From positions 22,453,631-22,517,630 of the forward strand of contig CM025849.1 of the NCBI GenBank assembly GCA_003952965.2: a DNA stretch of 64,000 nucleotides. The letters are read 5' to 3'. Source of the stretch: Morella rubra (taxonomy: Eukaryota; Streptophyta; Magnoliopsida; Fagales; Myricaceae). Position numbers and translations under genes: made by a program. The stretch's first letter is position 1. Each line of letters begins with the position of its first letter. The notes under the pieces are model-generated. The model made no database searches and was not told the DNA's origin. It saw only the letters and a list, made by a program, of their open reading frames with translations. Below are positions 45,006 through 56,811 of the stretch, in pieces.

Positions 45006-46739
45006 ATTGTTCCTTCAAAGACAAAACACAAACAATAATGCAAACAATGATGATAATCACACTCAACTTCAATTTCTCCGAGTGATAGGTTTTATCCCAT
45101 TCAAGTTTACAATATCACGTACTGCACGCAATTGACCCGATCATTGTGACCGATGTGTTAGAAATTTCAACAATATTTCCTCCTAGTCCCCAGATACACG
45201 CCTACAACATTGAGCATATATACCCCCATTAAAGGCGAGTGTGTAAGCTTAATACTGAATGTGTATCCAAAGACAAAGGAGATTTGCATCGAAATTTCTA
45301 AACACATCTATCACAATAGCAGATACAATTACGAACATTACGGATATTGTAAACTCAAACTGTCCATAACGTGGACAATTCAAGAATTACACCGAGTTCG
45401 TTATCCGAACTCCGTGTAATTCTTAAACGGGGTAAGGCTACTAAATGAATGTATAAAACATAATAGCAAAAACCGTTTAGACGGTGCACTACTGTCTAAA
45501 CAAACAATAATAGCGTTCGGACGCACATAGCAAAGCGTCCAAACCCAAAACCTTCTTCCAGACAAACAAACAATCAGTCTAGACTACGATTGTCGAACAA
45601 CATAGTTCTTTGACGAACAGATACTAAAATCTATCCAAAATCAACTCAAATCGCAAACAAGTCAATATAAACACATCATAAACAAAACCAAACTCCATTG
45701 CTATCATTTTAGACCCTAAAAATTCGAAAAACACATGCTTTCATATCCTAAAATTCATGCTTTTCATCCTAAAAATAAATAAATTAAACCCACTAACCTC
45801 AAATGCAATCCAATATGAAATCCCAAATAAGTTGTTCCTTTCACACCCTATTCAATGAGGTTGGAAGCCCAAAATCAGCTCTCTTTTCTCCTCTTGCTCA
45901 AATATCTCGTTTTCTAAGTTTTCACGTTTTTTGCTACACTATTTGCGATTTCCCATCTTTCATATGCATGAACACTGTTTTTAGACACTTGGAAGGGATT
46001 ACGTGTATTATTTTTCAAGGGAATTGTTTCCGCCTAATATTTTTTAACCGTCCGAACGCTGTCCTTCCCATCCGAACGCTTATTTACAGTTCACAACACT
46101 ATTTTAGTAATCCTCAAACGATAGCATCTAGTCATAAACAAATAGGACATCACCATCCGAACCCCCGCTAATAGTTCACGGCACTGTTTTAGTAATCCTC
46201 AAACGATGACGTCTGGTCATAAACGAGCACGTTCGGACGTTAGACTGTTCGTCCGGACCTTGTACAAAACCATTCGGACATTTTTTTCTACATAATACGA
46301 CATCATTTGGGTTTATAGTAAACAGTCTAGACAGTTACCAGTTCCATCCGAACAGTTTTTGACGATCTTAGTTTTTTAAAGCTCATACAATTCAATTTAT
46401 TACCATATTTTAAATAACCAAAGTTAGTTAATAATATAAATAACCTTAAGTGTGTTAGATAGTAGTTTCGAAGTTTGAAGAGTGTAACGAAATTAGAAAC
46501 ATAACATTAATTAACATATTGTATTAAGTTCTAATAAATAGAAATAACATAACTGAAAAAATATAAATATATCAAATATCGTCAAAACATAATATAAACA
46601 AAATAACATCAAATAAATCCAATACATGTCCTCAAAACATAATATAAAAGTAATGTCCTCAAAATATAATAATAAAAACAAATGACATAATAAAATTGAA
46701 TAAAGACAGAATACTACTCATCATCATCATCACTGGTGA
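45006..46739. other. Spacer upstream of TNP2 in CACTA-2
   Basis: No gene. 45330-45830 aligns with 36630 to about 37080 in CACTA-1, and both end in a GT donor-like site on the minus strand (near 45799, AACCTCAAATGC on the plus strand), suggesting a 5' leader exon of TNP2. Beyond it are motif clusters (CCGTCCGAACG near 46050) and AT-rich sequence. Confidence 0.5.
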
Positions 46740-47929
46740 GTTTTAGAACGTCACAGACTCTACAAAGGTGCTCTTCTATCAGCACGACCCGCTAAGTAAG
46801 GGCAAAGAGCTCTACACCGGTTGTCATGCCCTTCAGGACCTCCTGAACCGCAGCGACCTACTTCTTCCGCCCAGTGTCCATGTCCGTAACCTTACACTCC
46901 AAAGATGTCATCCGATCACTGATATCACTCACCATGTCATGGGTGGGTCGCATGACCGATTGTATCTGCTCAGTCAGCCGCGTCATCATATCATCCATCC
47001 AACTCGGTCGCTGTGCCCCAAGTCCCTAGGTCAAGCTCTATCCAGGATCCTACTGCTCCATTGCCTCCTCAGGCTGCTCCTGTCGTCCAACTCTAGCAGC
47101 CGAGCAGCATTTAGTGCTCGGCGTGTCTGGGCAATCGATTTGGAGAGCGTTGTTTTGTTGATCGACCCAAGTGGAACTGCCCTCGGCTCGTCAACATCCT
47201 TAGGTACCAGCATGGCGTGCAAGAACTAGGTCAGAAGAACCCTGTACGGCAATGAAATCTGTGCATTAGTCTTCAAGGCCTCTGCACGAATGGACTGGTA
47301 GATGTATGATGCCATATCAATAGGTAGCCTCTCGTACAACTACAGTACATGAACTCGGCCGGACTATAAGACAGCTTCGTGGTGTGCTTCTTCGGTCGAT
47401 GGAAAGCATAGGATCAGGTGCATGATCCGCTAAAAAGGAAGCAGCTGCCCGTGTATCATGTAGCTTCCCTCCAAAATGGTGTATCCTTGCCCAGCATCGT
47501 CCGGAAAACCTCGGCCTTAGTAGGCCAGCCCTCCTCGCTCATTGGCAGGTTTAGAAACGTTGTCAAATCCCTCTCGTAGTGCAAGAATCTCGCTAGCTCG
47601 TTCGGCGAGAATGTGATCAAAACGTTACAGACGGTGACCTCCATACTACGCTCTTTGAAATTCCTTGCCTATAAGATAGCACAATAAAACTCCCACACCA
47701 TGTTCTTCATTGCATAGTAGGTCCTCTGGAGGAACGGAAGCCAACCTGCCTGCTCCACCACCTTTAGAAGCGTCCGATCCTCAAATGTAAGATCGTAGAA
47801 ATCCTCCAACTTGATGTGTCGCTCGACAACAATCGAGCGGGACATAATAATCGTTGTATGCTGCTCTAACATTAAAGCTGGAGGTTGTTCATCCTCAACT
47901 TGACTGCTAGTACATAGACGCTTGCTCAT
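46740..47929 (-). pseudogene. Plant transposon-associated protein gene (PF20167-like), disrupted
   Basis: Minus strand from ATG 47929: MSKRLCTSSQVEDEQPP, then IVVERHIKLEDFYDL, GWLPFLQ and MVWEFYCAIL, and after a frame change VTVCNVLITFSPNELARFLHY, GWPTKAEVF and LGKDTPFW. Further text (LPFXRIMHL, then AQTRRALNAARLLE) runs to about 47030, with a coiled tail to 46740. The layout matches what I remember of the putative plant transposon protein domain (PF20167), of unknown function. A donor-like site on the minus strand near 48667 may mark a 5' leader exon. Several stops break the gene. It lies between TNP2 and the small helical gene, all in the same direction. Confidence 0.55.
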
Positions 47930-49715
47930 TTTATCAGAGTTTGCACAAAAGCATTCGAATGGTTAAAATAGGCTTCGCATGAACAGACAGCCATCCGAAA
48001 AGTATAAAGGGCGTCCGAACATCGTTAGATAGATGTCTGAATGAACAAAAGTAAAATAACCTATTTAAATTTAATATAAAACCGTCTAGACAACTTTCAC
48101 ACAGTGTCCGGACAATATATCAAAATGACAAGGTATCCCTTTGGGATACTATACAGCATCTGAACGAATTTGGCAAGCGTTCGGACAGAAAAAAGGTACT
48201 AACAAGACGAAAACGTATCCCCGTAAGGATATTACCAGGCATCCGAACAGCGTTAGATAGTCGTCCGAACGTATAATAGCGAAGAAAATTATTTAAATTT
48301 AATATAAAAATCGTTCAGACTTCTTTCACACAACGTCCGGACAAAATATCAAAATGACAACGTATCCCTTTGTGATACTATACAGTGTCCGAACAGCTTT
48401 GGCAAGCATTCGAATGGTTCGAGGAAGACGACCATGTTAACTCAGTCGTGGCAGCCTCCCAAAACCTCCCACACACTCCCAAAACACCATCAAATCACAA
48501 ATAAATACACTCAAAATAATCCTAACACTTAACACTATCAATTTCTATGTAAAAATCAATCAAAAAACACAATGTACTATACAAAAAATAGAATTGAAAT
48601 ACTATACGTAAAACTAAAAAAAAAAAAATTAAAGCTAAAATCATGTTAAAAATCAACAAAACATACCTGGATGTGATTAGAATGTTGAAGGAATGAGTTT
48701 ACGTTAAGATTTAGGAAGGAAATAAGTGAGGGACGAGTGAGTTTTGAGTATAAAATGTTCGGTTTAAATGAAAATGTCAAACTGTTCGCATTTTTCATAA
48801 TCCGACGACGTTGTCCGGACGGCCCTCTCACGTCCAGACGGCTTTTTACACATGTGACCCAATGAGTGTATGCCATATTAAATGCCAAAATTTAAACTTT
48901 TTAAAATGGTTTGACACATTAAAAGCATCCGGACGCGTGTGATCCAGTGCAGACATTTTTCCCCTGACTTCGCACAACGTGGAAGCACACGTTTGGCTGA
49001 ATAAACATCATGACACGTCCAGACGATATGAGAATAGTTTGGATGGTGACAACTGTTTTCAACCATCGTATAACGTAAAACACGTGCAAGCCATGCGATG
49101 GTTACACACTCGTCCGGACGGATTTGGGACGGTTATCAAATCCGTCCCAACAGCTCCTTTCAATCATAGAGGTCCGAACGCTTTGCCTTCCTGTGCGAAT
49201 GCCTACCTCATTGTACACATGTATTCCATGCTGCTGCGATAAGGGCATTCGGAAAGCTGTGGAAACCGTCCAAATGCCAGAAGATTTATTTAGCATTACT
49301 TATGTTGTTAAATTCACTCAATTTGATTTACTTCACTAAACTTAATTTATTTAAATGATTTAATTTACATAATTAATTTACTTCACTTAATTTAATTTAC
49401 TTAAATAATTTAATTTACTTCGCACAATTTCACAATGTAATTTGCTCAAATTTTTAACTTTATTTATTTATTTTGAATACATAAAAAAAAATATATAGTT
49501 AAGCATACTTTTATATTAAACATCCATTATAACTAATCACTCATTTAATTGTAATTACAATCTAATTATACTAACCGTTCCATTAACATAGCACTCATAC
49601 TAATCACCCATTTAATTACACTAATTGTCCATTTAAATTGTAATAAATTTAAACTAATGAAAAAACGTAATTAATATAGAATATCAAACATAATGCAAAT
49701 ACCAAACGAAAAACA
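47930..49715. other. Spacer within CACTA-2
   Basis: No gene. Two near-identical motif blocks lie at about 48060-48200 and 48290-48420 (TCCGGACAATATATC/TCCGGACAAAATATC, then GTATCCCTTTG). Further motifs with CGTCCGGACGG follow to about 49260, then AT-rich sequence to the solo LTR. Confidence 0.5.
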
Positions 49716-50962
49716 TGTTAGCCCAAAGTTGTTTTTGTAAAACAAATCATTTGATTTTGATGATAACAAAAGTTTCTAAGTTTTGAAAACTTTAGATTTT
49801 ATTTTGTCAATCCACTCTTTCCAAAGTTATATTTCAAGGGATTGAAGTTTTTCTCTCTCTATATATGTATAAGTTGTTTTAAAACATCATTACACAAGTT
49901 AATACGATCAATTTCTTCTATGTAGGTGTTTAAATATGTGTTGGAACGGTTTGGAAGCTTCATTTTCACAAAAACTCTCTCCAGTACTCTTTGGTGTTGA
50001 CACATAGATGACATAGTGTCGACACATTGCACTTACACCCGAGACCTATTTTCCAGACAAAAGGAAGTGTCGACACATAGAAGACATGGTGCCGACACAT
50101 TGCACTGACTCCCGAGCACCCTTATTTAGTTCAAATTTTGATGTGCCAACACATACCATTCATGTGTCAACACATGCCACTTGGTTGAAGATTTTTCGGA
50201 AAATGTCAGAACGTTCAAAATTGGCTCCTTAAATACTCCTTAAATCACTGTCACCTTTCCAACGGCCATTCTCACCTACCACGATGACCGTTGAAGTCAA
50301 GACGCCTTAAATACAAGATTCAAGAAGAAGAAAACTCTCTCGAACGCGTGCATATTGTTAATTACTTCTTGACCTAACTTCTTGAGAGAGAAAGAGCCTT
50401 GAAAAAAAAAAGCTCGTACCAACCAAGAAAGCCTGCCTTTTCCCTGAAATACTTTAGCTTTCTTTTGTGATTTTTGTCTTCTTGCTCTCCTCTGTGCTTC
50501 ACACTTGTATACTCGGCTTTAAGAGCTATTCCGTGAGTTTCTCATTGTACCCATTCATTTTTAAACCTCGTGAGTGTTGGGTAAACACTGGGTCCTACTC
50601 GTGTAAGTAGAAGAAATCCTTAGGTTTAAGGATTTGTGAAGAAGAGTTAAAGCGTGAGCTCTAAAAACACTTTGTAAAGGTTCCTTAGCACCCGAGAAGC
50701 TAAGGTGTATTTGCTATTTGAAGAATAGTGAAAAGAAGCCCAAGGAAGTAAATAACCTTGGGGTGGACGTAGGCAAGGGTTAGCCGAACCACCTAAAATT
50801 ACGGTGTCATCTCCTTTTCTCTATCTCTTCCGTTTACTTGCTCATATCTCTCCTTGTTGTGTTATAGGCTTTATCATTATATTGCTTCATTTCTTGAAAA
50901 AGTTTTCAAAATTTATTAAAACCCAATTCACCCCCCCTCTTGGGTTGGTATTCTGACTTTCA
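49716..50962 (+). repeat. SIRE-family solo LTR inside CACTA-2
   Basis: A 1247-bp LTR starts TGTTAGCCCAAAG and ends GACTTTCA, flanked by a perfect 5-bp target duplication AAACA (49711-49715, 50963-50967). It aligns with the SIRE LTR at 7045-8459 (reverse strand), including the GTGTCGACACAT-like motifs (about 50020-50160). No internal region remains, so LTR-LTR recombination removed it. CACTA-1 around 29850 shows the uninterrupted sequence. Confidence 0.92.
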
Positions 50963-51055
50963 AAACACAATCATAATATCTAGTACAAGCCGGAGACAAT
51001 CCTTCTAAGGATAAGTAAATAATAACAATAAAAGATAAACAGAAGACTACTCCGA

Positions 51056-51432
51056 ATCACGAGCTGGTTCGTCCAGATCTTGTCCGAGGGCGTCACGAAC
51101 ATGCGTCAAATGCTCCTTCATATTATCCACTCGTTTGATGAGTGTTTGGAGCTATATCGGAACGGTATGAACAGATTGGGACAATTGTTCTCTCACAAAG
51201 AACAGTTCCCTCTACATAATATTCAGTTCCTCCATCAGAGCCCTATCCAATAGAGCAAATTTGTTCTCCAACCCGGTCAAGCGGCATTGGAGCTCAATGC
51301 ACAACAAATGTGTCGGCTCCACTATTGCCCGAAAACTTCCCCTCAGCTCCACTAAAAAAGCGTTCACCCAAGCTGGTTGCACTGTCTGTCCCCCGACATT
51401 GGTGATACTTCTCTCAGAGCGATCCATGGTCA
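51056..51432 (-). pseudogene. CACTA-2 copy of a small helical accessory gene
   Basis: Minus-strand ATG near 51428 reads MDRSERSITNVGGQTVQPAW, followed by AFLVELRGSFRAI and helix-forming text to ALMEELNIM. A TAG ends the frame near 51212, and the family sequence continues to about 51060. An acceptor-like TTGCTAG directly precedes the start, and a donor-like CATCAG-GTAAGACC lies near 51615, suggesting a 5' leader exon. CACTA-1 (29940-30316) has the counterpart. Function unknown; lengths of about 120 residues and heptad-like spacing fit a small coiled-coil protein. Confidence 0.5.
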
Positions 51433-52449
51433 ACCTAGCAACAAACCGTCCGAACATAAGCAAAAACCGTTCGAACGTGTTCCAGATCGTCCGAACTATA
51501 ATTCGATGAACACAAACCAAACAGCAAAGATAAACCCAAAGAACGCAACAAAGTTCAAAATATTAAATTGAAATACATGAAATTGAAAATCAAACTCACG
51601 AAGAAGGTCTTACCTGATGTTGTTTGAGAGATCTCGAAATAAATCTCAAACGGGTAGTGAAAATGTTTGAGAGAAGAGAGTGAAAGTGTGATTTTGGCTA
51701 AGTCTGGCCTGTTTAATGTGATAAGAACGTGTCCGAACGGTTTTCGTATGCGTTCGAACGCCTCCCAACAGTTAAATTCATATGTGGCCTAATCAAATTC
51801 AACATCATTAAATATGCCCGATTTGAAAAGTTTCTAGAACTAAAACCATTCGTATAGTTTGTCTCGGTCTAGACGCTTATGACATCATGTGTTTGGAGTT
51901 TTGCAACGTGGAACCACACGATTCGCGGAAGAAGCATGCATACATGTGTAGACATGTTTTTAAAAGCATTCGGACCGGCTTATTTTTTCCGTTGGAATGG
52001 TCATTTTGACGTCTGGACGGCATTAAGTGTTCATGAAGATTTTTAATTTGTCATATATGCTGACGATTATTATTCATTAGGTAATGTCCGTTTAGACGGT
52101 GCAAAATAAGTGTTCGGACGGTATTGTAAACATTGTAACGATTCTAATCGTCACTCAGTTACGACGATTTGGAATTTGTCACCCAGCAAAGTGTCCGAAC
52201 GGTTTGATTACGGGTTCGGACGGTATTTTCTATTTGTGACTAATTTTATTGTCACTCATTTGTGACGTGGTGTATGTTGTCACACCAGAAATACGTCCGA
52301 ACAGTTTTAGGACTTGTTCAGACAGTTTGGCGTTCCTGGATGGTTTTGGGTGATGAAATTAATGTTTTGTCATGGAAAGACCACTTTAGGTGACAAAATT
52401 TGGTTTGACACCCAAAATTTTGTCACCTAATGTTAAGTTTCTTGTAGTG
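51433..52449. other. Right subterminal region of CACTA-2
   Basis: Dense motifs of the CGTCCGAACGG or GTTCGGACGG type (for example 51449, 51468, 51730, 52192 and 52215), alternating in direction, run up to the terminus. The last about 100 bp are rich in GTCACC/GGTGACA. Such subterminal repeats are the binding sites of CACTA accessory proteins in known elements. Confidence 0.65.
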
Positions 52450-52452
52450 TGA

Positions 52453-53702
52453 ATCGATATTTAAAAAATAATCAGCCCTTTTTCTTTTCACAGAAAAATA
52501 AATCTACAATTTTTCAGTCAATCGACAAAAGGAAATCTGTAAAATATTCAACCTACAACAATTTTACAACAACTATATTTCAAAACTATAGGAATTTTAC
52601 AGAAGTTATAATATCAAGACTATAGCAAGTTTACAGCAATTATAATATCCCCAAATTTCCAGCAACCTAGGTGCTAACTATGAAATAAATTTCCTGCAAC
52701 CTAAATGCTAACAATGAAATATATTTCCAACAATCTAAATGCTAACAATATACTGATCAAGATAAAGATCAGCACATGCAAAATCACAAGAACAACAAAA
52801 TAAAAATGACACCGAGATTTTGGTTACGAAGTGAAAATCTCTTGAGGATGACTTTCTCCAAGAGACAAAAACACTACGGGTGTGCGAAGGCTACACCAAT
52901 CGATCCACTAAGAACTTTTGAACTTTACAAGATTGTGATTCTAAGTAAACCTTTCACTTTTTCAGATCCCCCAATCTTCAATAAAGTCACCCAAGAAACC
53001 TTCTTGGGCTGGTGCCCAGCACTAAAATAATTTACCAGCAACTCTAGTCCGTTCTTATGTAAATGCCAACAAATTCGTCAACCCTTCCACTTCTGAAAAA
53101 CTTCAGCAGCAACATTTCTTGAGAAACCCTCAAGAACCATTAATCTTGGTGATTCAATCTTTGTAGAAACCAAGTAGGAAAGGAAAGCACTTCTCCAGCA
53201 ATCTCCTACTTTCACAACCTTCCATCAGAGGGAAGAGACAAGTCTCTCAAACTCAGATATACGAACAGATCATATTTTGCACAGAGAGAGAAAACAAAGG
53301 ATATATAGTCTAGAGAGGATTTTCGAAGGCAAGTATGTTCAATAATGTGTCAACTCAAGCTAAGGCTTAGGAATAGGTTAATATATTGTTTTAGTAAGGG
53401 TAGGAAGGTAAAACGAAATATATAGGAGGTTTGGGAGAGATTCTAAGTCTTTAAAATGAATTCTGGTAAAAGTCCACCAAGATGACCGTAGGCTAACTAT
53501 ACCAACAAAAATCCTTCAAAATGTTCTACAACACAACCCAGACTTTCCAGATACAACAAGCAACCTTCCAAAAGCCTCTTCTAAATTCTTTTAGCCTCCA
53601 CAACCTTCATAGACCATCCAAGTTGCTTCTTACATTCTAAAATGAAAAATACATTTATTAAAATACCATTTTGCCCATAGGAATTACATAAGCATTCTCA
53701 CA
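52453..53702. other. Unassigned sequence between CACTA-2 and unit C
   Basis: No gene that I can support. The longest open stretch (52776-53030, 84 codons) lacks any known motif. Sequence with repeated short T/C-rich and CAACCT motifs looks like an LTR or leader region of a lost element. Confidence 0.3.
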
Positions 53703-55541
53703 AGTAAATGTCTCAATGAAAGGGATGAACATGATAAGTTCCGATGAAAGGGGTGAATGGAACGAGTAATCCTGTCGCTAGAGTGAAACATTGTTGTACA
53801 CATGGTCTACCATGGGGAAAATTAAATTATGTGAAGTATACATTTGTTTTTCAAAAATGACATAATTTTTCATAGTAGTTATGCTGATTTAAAGGTATAT
53901 GATACAGTTAAATGATTACATATTGAATTCGTCACTAATTTTTTAAAAGTCACAATACACACGCATACCAATGCATGTCCTGTTGGCTTACTGAGTTTCA
54001 CAACTCGCCCATTTTAAATATACATTCCAGATAGCCAAGAGATAGATCCCACAATGACTAACGATGTGCAAAGACCAAGTCCAGGAGTAAAATAAGGATG
54101 AATGGAGAATGACATAATAAGTTTTATTATGATAATTATTGATAATTATTGTGTAAGAATTTTATTATAAGCAAGTACGGTTAAACTCTGGTTTATATTA
54201 AATGATAGTTATGACTATATGATTTCTACTGATCGTGATTATAGATTCTGGTGCCTAGTTGGGTTGCTATTATTTAGTTGAAGTAATACTCAACTACATT
54301 CCTAAAGAACAAAAAAATCTATGTTTGTCGGATTATTTCTGGTCATGCACTCATTCAAGGGATAGTGGAATTATGAAATCAATGATCATTTTCAGAATGT
54401 ATTCACATGATTCAATTTAGTGCATTTACTCGTTGCACCTATTTGTCTATGTAAGGTGGAGTCAATCATCCTAATAGAGGCAAAACTTGTTGACTTAACT
54501 AAGATCAATAGCATGTCCAGTTTGAGCTAAAATAGAAGCTAGATGAATGGAGAATGATGCATAATAAGTTTTATTATGATAATTATTGATAATTATTGTG
54601 TAAGAATTTTATTATAAGCAAGTACGGTTAAACTCTGGTTTATATTAAATGATAGTTATGACTATATGATTTCTACTGATCGTGATTATAGAAGTTGGGT
54701 TGCTATTATTTAGTTGAAGTAATACTCAACTACATTCCTAAAGAACAAAAAAATCTATGTTTGTCGGATTATTTCTGGTCATGCACTCATTCAAGGGATA
54801 GTGGAATTAGGGTGTGAAAACAATGATCATTTTCAGAAGGTATTCAGCATAGATTCAATTTAGTGCATTTACTCGTTGCACCTATTTGTCTATGTAAGGT
54901 CATTACCTCAATTATGGAGTCAATCATTCTATTTTATAAAGGCAAAACTTGTTGACTTAACTAAGATTAAAAAATCATACTAATACCTTATTTTTTTAAT
55001 CAATAGCATGACTTTTCTATGCTGATTTGTATAAATTCTTCGTTTGTCACCTACTACTATACAAGCTCGAACGTTACGTAGGTAGAAGCTAGCTATCAAT
55101 TCGGCCAAATCTTCAAAAGAAGTTCATTTCATACAAATAAAAATGCAAGCAAAAACTTTTATTCCCTCGAAACTTTTCGTTCTAGCTAAATCTCCAAAAG
55201 GATTTAGTGAGGTACGTTTCCGAAAATGAAGAGCACAAGTCAATTCCACACAACTTCCCAAACCTCGACTTCGCCATTCATTGAGGAAACAATCAAAACA
55301 TAGGAATTTAGTGTTCTCTAAAAGAAGATATTAGAAAGGTTTCCTGGACTTATTGATTGAACAAAGCTTATTACAAATCTTCTGATCAGATGGCGGAGGC
55401 AATGAATCTTTAGCCTCCACCCACCAATTATAAAATCAGCAATAAAAAACAGAACTCTAAATCTCGTACATTCCTCCCCACACCACAACTTTAGAAATCA
55501 AATAGAAAAATAGATGACTAAGAACATACACATCATTATAT
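53703..55541. repeat. 3' flank of gene unit C
   Basis: Matches 9222-10271 plus 15136-15488 of unit A continuously across the copia-1 site, and partly unit B. A block of about 300 bp is duplicated within it: ATAATAAGTTTTATTATG starts at 54114 and again at 54561, a 447-bp offset, and both copies run on with nearly the same text. No gene is seen. Confidence 0.78.
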
Positions 55542-56435
55542 CTAGTAACCATTGGGGAGTGACTGAGGTTTTGAGGTGTAGAAGAAAGGCCCCACAGAGT
55601 ATAACTTAATATGCTTGTCGATGAGGATACGGTAAGAAGAAAGGGGAGCACCACTGATACCGTGGTTAACATCAATAGGAACTTGACAAGTCTCCAGGGG
55701 AGAACTATAGAGATATGCCTTGCAGTCCTTAATCTTCCAACCCTTTTTAAGAAATGAATGAAGTAATGTCACGAAGAAATAGCCATTCGCATCGCATTCG
55801 TTACTCAATATGGAGAACGGAGTTGTCTCGTATCCGTTCTCATCAGTAGCTAGACATGCTATCCTTGCCACAGCTCCTGCATTTACCAATAAATAAAAAT
55901 AAAAATGAATAACTCAAACCAAGTCAACGTTATAAATTGGTCTTCTTTTCCTTCATGTTTTTTACTCCATTACATAATTAAGGAGAACATTAAACCTCTC
56001 ATACTGTTTGATGACTCATTGGACCCATGCATGCTTGCATAAAGATAGCTCTCCTTTCAAATATTAATGTTGGACGTAGTTAAAAGAAACAATGATATCG
56101 GTGAATGTCACAAAGAACAGTTAGACGTAGAGATTACCTTGAATGGGAACATACTTGGAACCGGATTTACATAAAACAACCCCCTCAATTCCAACGATCA
56201 GTTCCGGATTTGGTTTCTCATAATCTGGTTTTGGGGGGAGATGTGTATCGTCTCCTTTCAGTTTTGGTTTCTCATGATACTCTGGTTTTGAAGGGAAAGG
56301 CTTATCGTTTCCCTCGGTTTTGGGTTTCCCATAGTCTGGTTTTGGAGCATATCCATAATCGCTAGCAGAGGTAATAACCAACAGGGACAAGAATAGAAGT
56401 AAGGTTGAAGGGATCAAGAAAGGTATGAAAGCCAT
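55542..56435 (-). CDS. Gene C: secreted proline/lysine-rich protein with Pollen Ole e 1 domain (PRP1/PRP3-like)
   Basis: Exons 56435-56138 and 55876-55542; GT-AG intron of 261 bp in phase 1; 210 residues. A signal peptide (MAFIPFLIPSTLLLFLSLLV, ending TSAS) leads to a charged stretch with KPDYGKPKTEG, SKPEYHEKPK and PPKPDYEKPNPEL. The Ole e 1 domain then begins IEGVVLCKSGSKYVPIQG and ends IKLYSVGPFFYTSKPQ. In exon 2 it differs from gene A at only a handful of residues (for example ETTPFS for ETAPFS, PIDV for PVDV). The family is secreted to the wall, and no enzymatic role is implied. The TATA box is 66 bp upstream. All splice sites and the frame are intact, making it with gene A a good candidate for a working copy. 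Confidence 0.9.
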
Positions 56436-56500
56436 GTCTTTGTTATGAATACACAAGGAAAACGATGGATGGGTGCAGTGAAGGGGATACAATGCATAAT

Positions 56501-56509
56501 CCTTTTATA
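56501..56509 (-). promoter_or_regulatory. TATA box of gene C
   Basis: TATAAAAGG on the minus strand, 66-74 bp upstream of the ATG, conserved with genes A and B. Confidence 0.7.
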
Positions 56510-56811
56510 AGAAGGTGGTTCAATTATGTTACAATCAGGAAATACAATATGGAATCTTTGAGGAGTTATTTGGTTGCACGATAGCAAATAATGGATATTC
56601 TCTGATAAAATATGCAATTGTAATATTCGCGAACAGCTACTGCTTACAAGAAGGTTATTGTCGTCAACACAAAGAAGTTTCTATGCTAGAATTAGCAGTC
56701 CAAAGCATAGAGAAAATTTCAAATTTTGAAACTAAACTAATCGGCAAGCTATAAAATTAAAGAATTATTATCATGTGAAGAAAGGGGTAACCAGCATGTT
56801 GCTTTTTTTTT

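Larger units (their letters stand above)
42016..52449 (-). mobile_element. CACTA-2: 10.4-kb En/Spm-type element with both termini
   Basis: The ends are inverted copies of CACTACAAGAAA (42016 on, and up to 52449), flanked by the 3-bp target duplication TGA (42013-42015, 52450-52452), the CACTA hallmark. Four gene remnants lie on the minus strand: a Ptta-like C-terminus (42840-43345), TNP2 transposase N-terminus (44310-45005), a plant-transposon-associated gene (46740-47929) and a small helical gene (51056-51432). Motifs like CCGTCCGAACG in both orientations recur in every spacer. A SIRE solo LTR is nested at 49716-50962. All genes are broken, so it is not autonomous now. Confidence 0.92.
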
